Shown here in pieces: positions 59,901 through 64,000 of a stretch of DNA of 64,000 bases. This DNA comes from Phlebopus portentosus (taxonomy: Eukaryota > Basidiomycota > Agaricomycetes > Boletales > Boletinellaceae): NCBI GenBank assembly GCA_037892935.1, contig JAYXKI010000009.1:620001-684000 (forward strand). Reading direction: 5' to 3'. The translations under genes and the position numbers were made by a program. Positions within the stretch are counted from its first letter, which is position 1, and each line of letters opens with the position of its first letter. The notes below the pieces were generated by a model. It was not told the DNA's origin. It did not search any database and saw only the letters and a program-made list of their open reading frames with translations.

Positions 59901-60032
59901 TCTTCAGTCAAACTTTTCCACAGCATCACTCTCGTATGCAAGGTAGACCACACACGTAATCACGAAAGTCCAGACCTAAAATATATTCTGAAAAGCATAA
60001 AGACAATTCAAAGGGTATATCAAAAACGCTTT

Positions 60033-62444
60033 CTAACGAACAATTACGTGCACCTGCGATGTATTAAAACGAGGGTCGGCAGATATCTCTGCAGCACTAG
60101 GCCATGGAAGTTTATGTTGACGACGTCTCTCAACGTAGCCCGTCAACACATCCAACGCCTTCGAAACAGTCCACCGTTGGCTCTCCTGCATCGTGAGAGC
60201 CTCTGCGATGCGACGCACAAGTTCCTTCTCATCAGATTGCAGAGACTCATCCACCATTTCTTTGAATACTTTCCCACAACCGTATGCATCAGCGAGGAAA
60301 GGATCATACTCGTGTCCTCCAGATGATTCAACTTCCGGCGCAATATAGTTTTTAGTTCCGCTCACGCCAGTGGCTCTGGCGCGTTCCTCGGGCTGGAATG
60401 TCCATGACGAATCGAAATCAATCACACGCACTGTATGAGCCGATCGATCCCACAGGATGTTGCCCGGCTTGATATCCAAGTGAGCGATGCGAATCTCGTG
60501 TAAATGAGAGATTGTCTTGAGCATTTCCATAGCGATTGAGGTTTCGTATCCCAGCATTGGTCCGAATCGCATACTACGAGTATGAAGTGGCTCCCCGCCG
60601 TACGGCAGGAATATGACAGAATAACCAAGTATTTCCGCGCTCTTTGTTGGAAGAACAACATGCTCAAGGAGAAACTTGTATCCTGAAGCACGAACGCGAT
60701 CGAAAGCCTCGAGTTCGGCAAAGTTCGTGATTTTCATAAAGCCGACGGTCTTGACGGGATACGTATTCGTCTTCACAGATGCGACATTTGCGCGCTGGAC
60801 AAATTCATCATTCAGGGCTTAGTTAGAAAGTTCACAAGTTGAGACGGACCTTCGTGAGTTCCATGTGAGTGCCGGATGGGCAAACAACACTCGCCGCCGA
60901 CTGCAGCACTGCACCTTCAGAGTGCTCAGGGCGTTCAGGAATCGGAGCAAGGTTATCTGTCTTCCTTGCTTGATTCGGCTTCCTCCTTTTCCCACTCGTC
61001 AACGTCGGTAGATCATTACTCTCCTTGATAATCCTTTCGAACTCGAACATCCGGTTTCGACTGTACGGCACTGACATATCACGCAATTTGTTGCGGTAAT
61101 TAAATAAGCAACGCGCAAGGTCAAGGGCCTCGCGTTCATCATTTGCTCTAAACTGTTTCTCGAGAATCTGGACCTATGTAAAGAAAGGATGAAAAACAGA
61201 CGTACTGCAAAGCCATGACAACACAAGCACCTTATCTCCCTTGTCCGCATGGAACAAAAATAAACCAATCCGGAACGTTTTATCAACATATAGACCCATT
61301 GGCATTATACAGTCCTTGAAGTCTTCTTTCAAGACATATCGCCATTGGCGACTGATCACTGCACCCTGGAAAATCATCCTAACCTCGTCTTGCTTCTGAT
61401 TGTCAGAATCAACTTCAGAGATCAGAAAAGGAAGAGAGCCTCCCGAGTTACGAAGTACGGCAACATCGCTATGCGGAGAATACTTGTAGAAGCTGTCCTC
61501 TTGTAATGGTTTGACAAACATTTGAACAAGGGAGCCGGCATCACTGTTAGCAAGTAAGTGACACCGTCCAAGGTGCAAATCAGGTCAAAACCTACTAGAG
61601 TAATTCTAGGGTACCCGTCCGGTCCCACAGGAAAGGGGGCAGTATCAGCGTGGAGACATAGAACGAGCAAAGCAATCTAGACGAGTCACTACGAGCTGAC
61701 TTGAATTTGATCCAATGATTGGTTATGTTCTGAAAGATGTTATTGTAACACTCCATTTCTGTCGCCGATGCACAGGCAGACGTCTCGTCATCGTCGGAGA
61801 CGATTTCGAAAAAGTTGTCCATCCTCAAGAATTTAATGCCCTTCAATAAAGACTGGAATCGTGCTGCCATGGACGAAGTCTTGCAAGTCAAATCAAATAT
61901 TGTGAGCTGTATAAGCAATTCCAAGTCAACCACGTACTTACTACTAGTCGAGGTTTGATGAGATCATCATGGAAGTTTCTGATGTGAATATTGCAATCCT
62001 GTCGCCGCTCGAGTCGTTCCAAGTTGTTTACAGGTTTTCCGATGTCATCCCTGGCCCAGACCGTCTTATCATTGACGTAGACTACAGATCTCTTGAACAG
62101 TTCGGAGTACTCGCGCTACCAACGGCTCTGAGACTAAGATAACAACAATGCCTGAATGAAGTAGACTGACCTTGCTGAGAATCTCTAAAGGAGAAAACTC
62201 GATCTTTCGTGCATCCTCGCTAGGCGGTATTGCATCGCATAACTGAGGGGTTTGTTCGTGCGGCGGTATTCTGTGTGCAGTTAGCCACACCGCTAGATGA
62301 CAGAAACGATTTGACGTACGTTGTTTCACGTTGGAATATGTCCTTGATACGCTCCACGCCCTTCTCCAGGCCCATTAATGAGGGCTCTATTTCAATGTAA
62401 TAAGTTTCTCCATCAGGAGTCTTGAGAGCGAAAGCAATATGCAT
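60033..62444 (-). CDS. Array gene 3: N-terminal header, possible nuclease-like segment and C-terminal protein kinase
   Basis: It has the same plan as array gene 2: ATG 62444, stop 60033, seven exons, all in phase by my reading. The header reads MHIAFALKTPDGETYYIEIE. The nuclease-like segment has SPHSDVAVL and LPFLISEVDSDNQKQDEV; the kinase exon (60033-60794) has HLDIKPGNILWD, DFD and GTKNYIAPE. Differences from gene 2 are scattered substitutions, more in the middle exons (GSLVQMFVKP, RLLCSFYVST) than in the kinase, suggesting ongoing divergence or gene conversion of the kinase part. The last exon junction in the header differs (RETT instead of RETA) but keeps the same 49-base intron with a CTAAC branch site. 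Confidence 0.8.
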
Positions 62445-63711
62445 GATGATGGAAAGTGGTGGTGAGGGAGTCGGGTGGTATTCCGGCCACGATCTGATCC
62501 GCGATCAACCAGGCACAAACCACGGCCACGTGATTAAGACCCAATATCAAAGTAACACGTAAGTATATAACCCTCGGCAATGCTAGTATATGCATGAGAC
62601 CAATCTGGACAAAAATGGCCCAATTTCGACCCTTATGCCTGATTTTGTTCCAGACATTTTCGACATAATCAAATCGTTAAACTTTACTGTGAGTTTTTAC
62701 TAGAAATTCATAACCCCTTATAGGCCTGTATTTTAAATTTTAGGTTCCATACGCATCGCGAAATTCTGCACAGGTTTATAACCACGTATGCGGTTTATGT
62801 TGCCTATGAGCTTTCATAATCAGTCATAAGCGGTTATGATTGCTTATAAACCGATGTAATACGACATAATACTGTGCAGAATTTTGCGATGGCCAAATAC
62901 AATACAAAAGCAAAGTATCTTGACTCAAATCAAGTAGTTCTAGTGTTAGTATAGTATACATAGGTGCGCATGCTTGTTTTGTAGTTGCTGGCTCTGGCTC
63001 AAGAATTACAATGTTGGATAAGGAAATCAACGTTGACCAACCAATTTGCATGATTGAATCTGAAACCACACTTAAACCTATATCTGGGACAGGGAGGGCC
63101 TGATCCCAGAATCTGGACAATTTGGTATCCAAATCATAGGCTTAGTACAGTCCGGACAAAATGGCTGCTCGCGGACTCATACATTTATCGGAATTGCCGG
63201 GGGTACTCGCTGGGGATAAGAGGAGGAAGGAAAATGAAAAGGCTGGGTACCGCTAGAGATCTTGAAAGGGAAGGAGTCTTGAGACCCAGGTCGGACTGGG
63301 ATGACCATGGATGGGATGGAGTTTTATCAGGAAATGAAACGAATGAAGGGTCAGCAATGTACCGAGATATTGCTAGCGCCGACACGGCGCGACGAGTTGT
63401 CTTCAGTCATGTATTTTGCTTACAGGTACATGTAGATGAAAGAGCAAACAACTTTGCGGAGACTGCACAGATATCATTGCATCCTATTTGAACAAACTCA
63501 TGGATACACACCTCAAAGAATTAATTTGCATCGCAAAGTGGTTTGTACACCAGAGACGCATACTAAACACACGAAAGGGAGTAGACATTGGATATTTAGT
63601 TGCTTGTAAGTGGATTCACAATGATACGCTACCTTCCTTATCGCATCTGAACAGAAGGCCGAATCTAGGACACTTTCGACTCGATATCCTTCTCCTTGAT
63701 CTTGAATAGCT
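62445..63711. other. Intergenic to the right of the array, with a palindromic element
   Basis: Upstream of array gene 3, homology to the sister genes' upstream regions ends near 62540. The rest is AT-rich, with three scattered (T)C(T/C)GGACAA motifs (62607, 63113, 63152). No gene with a domain is seen; open frames at 63054-63491 and 63488-63709 are unsupported. Confidence 0.4.
62754..62891. repeat. Palindromic element with 20-bp inverted ends
   Basis: The left end CATCGCGAAATTCTGCACAG is an inverted copy of the right end CTGTGCAGAATTTTGCGATG with one mismatch. Inside, GGTTTATAACC and GGTTATGATTGCTTATAAACC form further inverted matches. About 138 bp, no coding capacity; a small MITE-like or hairpin element. 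Confidence 0.6.
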
Positions 63712-64000
63712 ATGACGGGTAGAAGTCACCACCACAGGCACCACGGGCAGCCCGAGCACCCCAGGAGCGCAGCGCCCCAAACCGACAAGCAAGAAGGCTC
63801 GAGGGATAAGAACAAACGGCCTAAACTCGTCAAGGCGAAGGATGCAAGAGCACAGGTAGACCGACACGTCACGTCGCTCCGGAAAAAGCACATCGATCCT
63901 CTATACGGGAAAACTGTAATCTACCAGAGTGAACTCGCTTTTATCAACAGAATAGGCGAGTCGTTGCCATATGTCGAAGAAGCATGGAAGGCCAAAGATG
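63712..64000 (+). CDS. Start of an unknown protein (3' end beyond window)
   Basis: An open frame from ATG 63712 to the right edge, 96 codons. The N-terminus is histidine/arginine-rich and disordered (MTGRSHHHRHHGQPEHPRSA), then a charged helical part (SRDKNKRPKLVKAKDARAQV) and a more ordered stretch (HIDPLYGKTVIYQSELAFIN). A GTAGAC site after the AQ codons could be a splice donor. I do not recognise it. It could be a hypothetical orphan gene or a longer multi-exon gene. Confidence 0.4.
   Translation, partial: MTGRSHHHRHHGQPEHPRSAAPQTDKQEGSRDKNKRPKLVKAKDARAQVDRHVTSLRKKHIDPLYGKTVIYQSELAFINRIGESLPYVEEAWKAKD

Overview
The window looks like nuclear DNA of an Agaricomycete (mushroom-type) basidiomycete. 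Genes are interrupted by many short introns (mostly 50-90 bp, GT-AG, often with a CTAAC/CTGAC-like branch site). Three genes resemble the fungal DUF6699 family, and the housekeeping proteins read as fungal orthologues. All exon models were built by hand from splice signals and reading-frame continuity; nothing was searched against a database.

Left part (1-6.3 kb): a Kin4-like protein kinase that runs off the left edge, then adenylosuccinate lyase (ADE13), both on the minus strand. Next (6.4-16.7 kb) is an old head-to-head inverted duplication: carboxylesterase(-), GH17-like protein(-), then GH17-like protein(+), carboxylesterase(+), each with its own TATA-like box, plus a truncated extra copy of the esterase 3' end. 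Two tandem MFS sugar transporters (16.8-22.1 kb) follow, each carrying reading-frame lesions, then an Ish1/Msc1-type repeat protein.

Middle (24.6-50.4 kb): a gene-poor stretch, a DUF6699-like gene, a RING-CH ubiquitin ligase, an unrecognised six-exon gene, Mcm10, a second DUF6699-like gene, eIF2-gamma, an SR splicing factor, a long PPR-like mitochondrial protein, a PDAP1/PP28 phosphoprotein, complex I subunit NDUFA6, an F-box protein and a third DUF6699-like gene. This is mostly conserved cellular machinery with compact intergenic spaces and two divergent promoters.

Right part (50.7-62.5 kb): the most unusual region. Three near-identical seven-exon genes lie in tandem on the minus strand. 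Each encodes an N-terminal header, a segment that may be PD-(D/E)XK nuclease-like, and a C-terminal protein kinase. Each is followed by a decayed plus-strand fragment of a related gene's 5' half. A 241-bp transposon-like element sits in only one repeat unit. The window ends with a small palindromic element and the start of an unknown gene.

Several otherwise well-conserved genes contain single-base frame breaks (ADE13, both transporters, Ish1, the RING-CH gene, kinase-array copy 1, probably the PPR gene). Either the assembly has residual indel errors, or part of this region is decaying. Raw-read checking would settle which.
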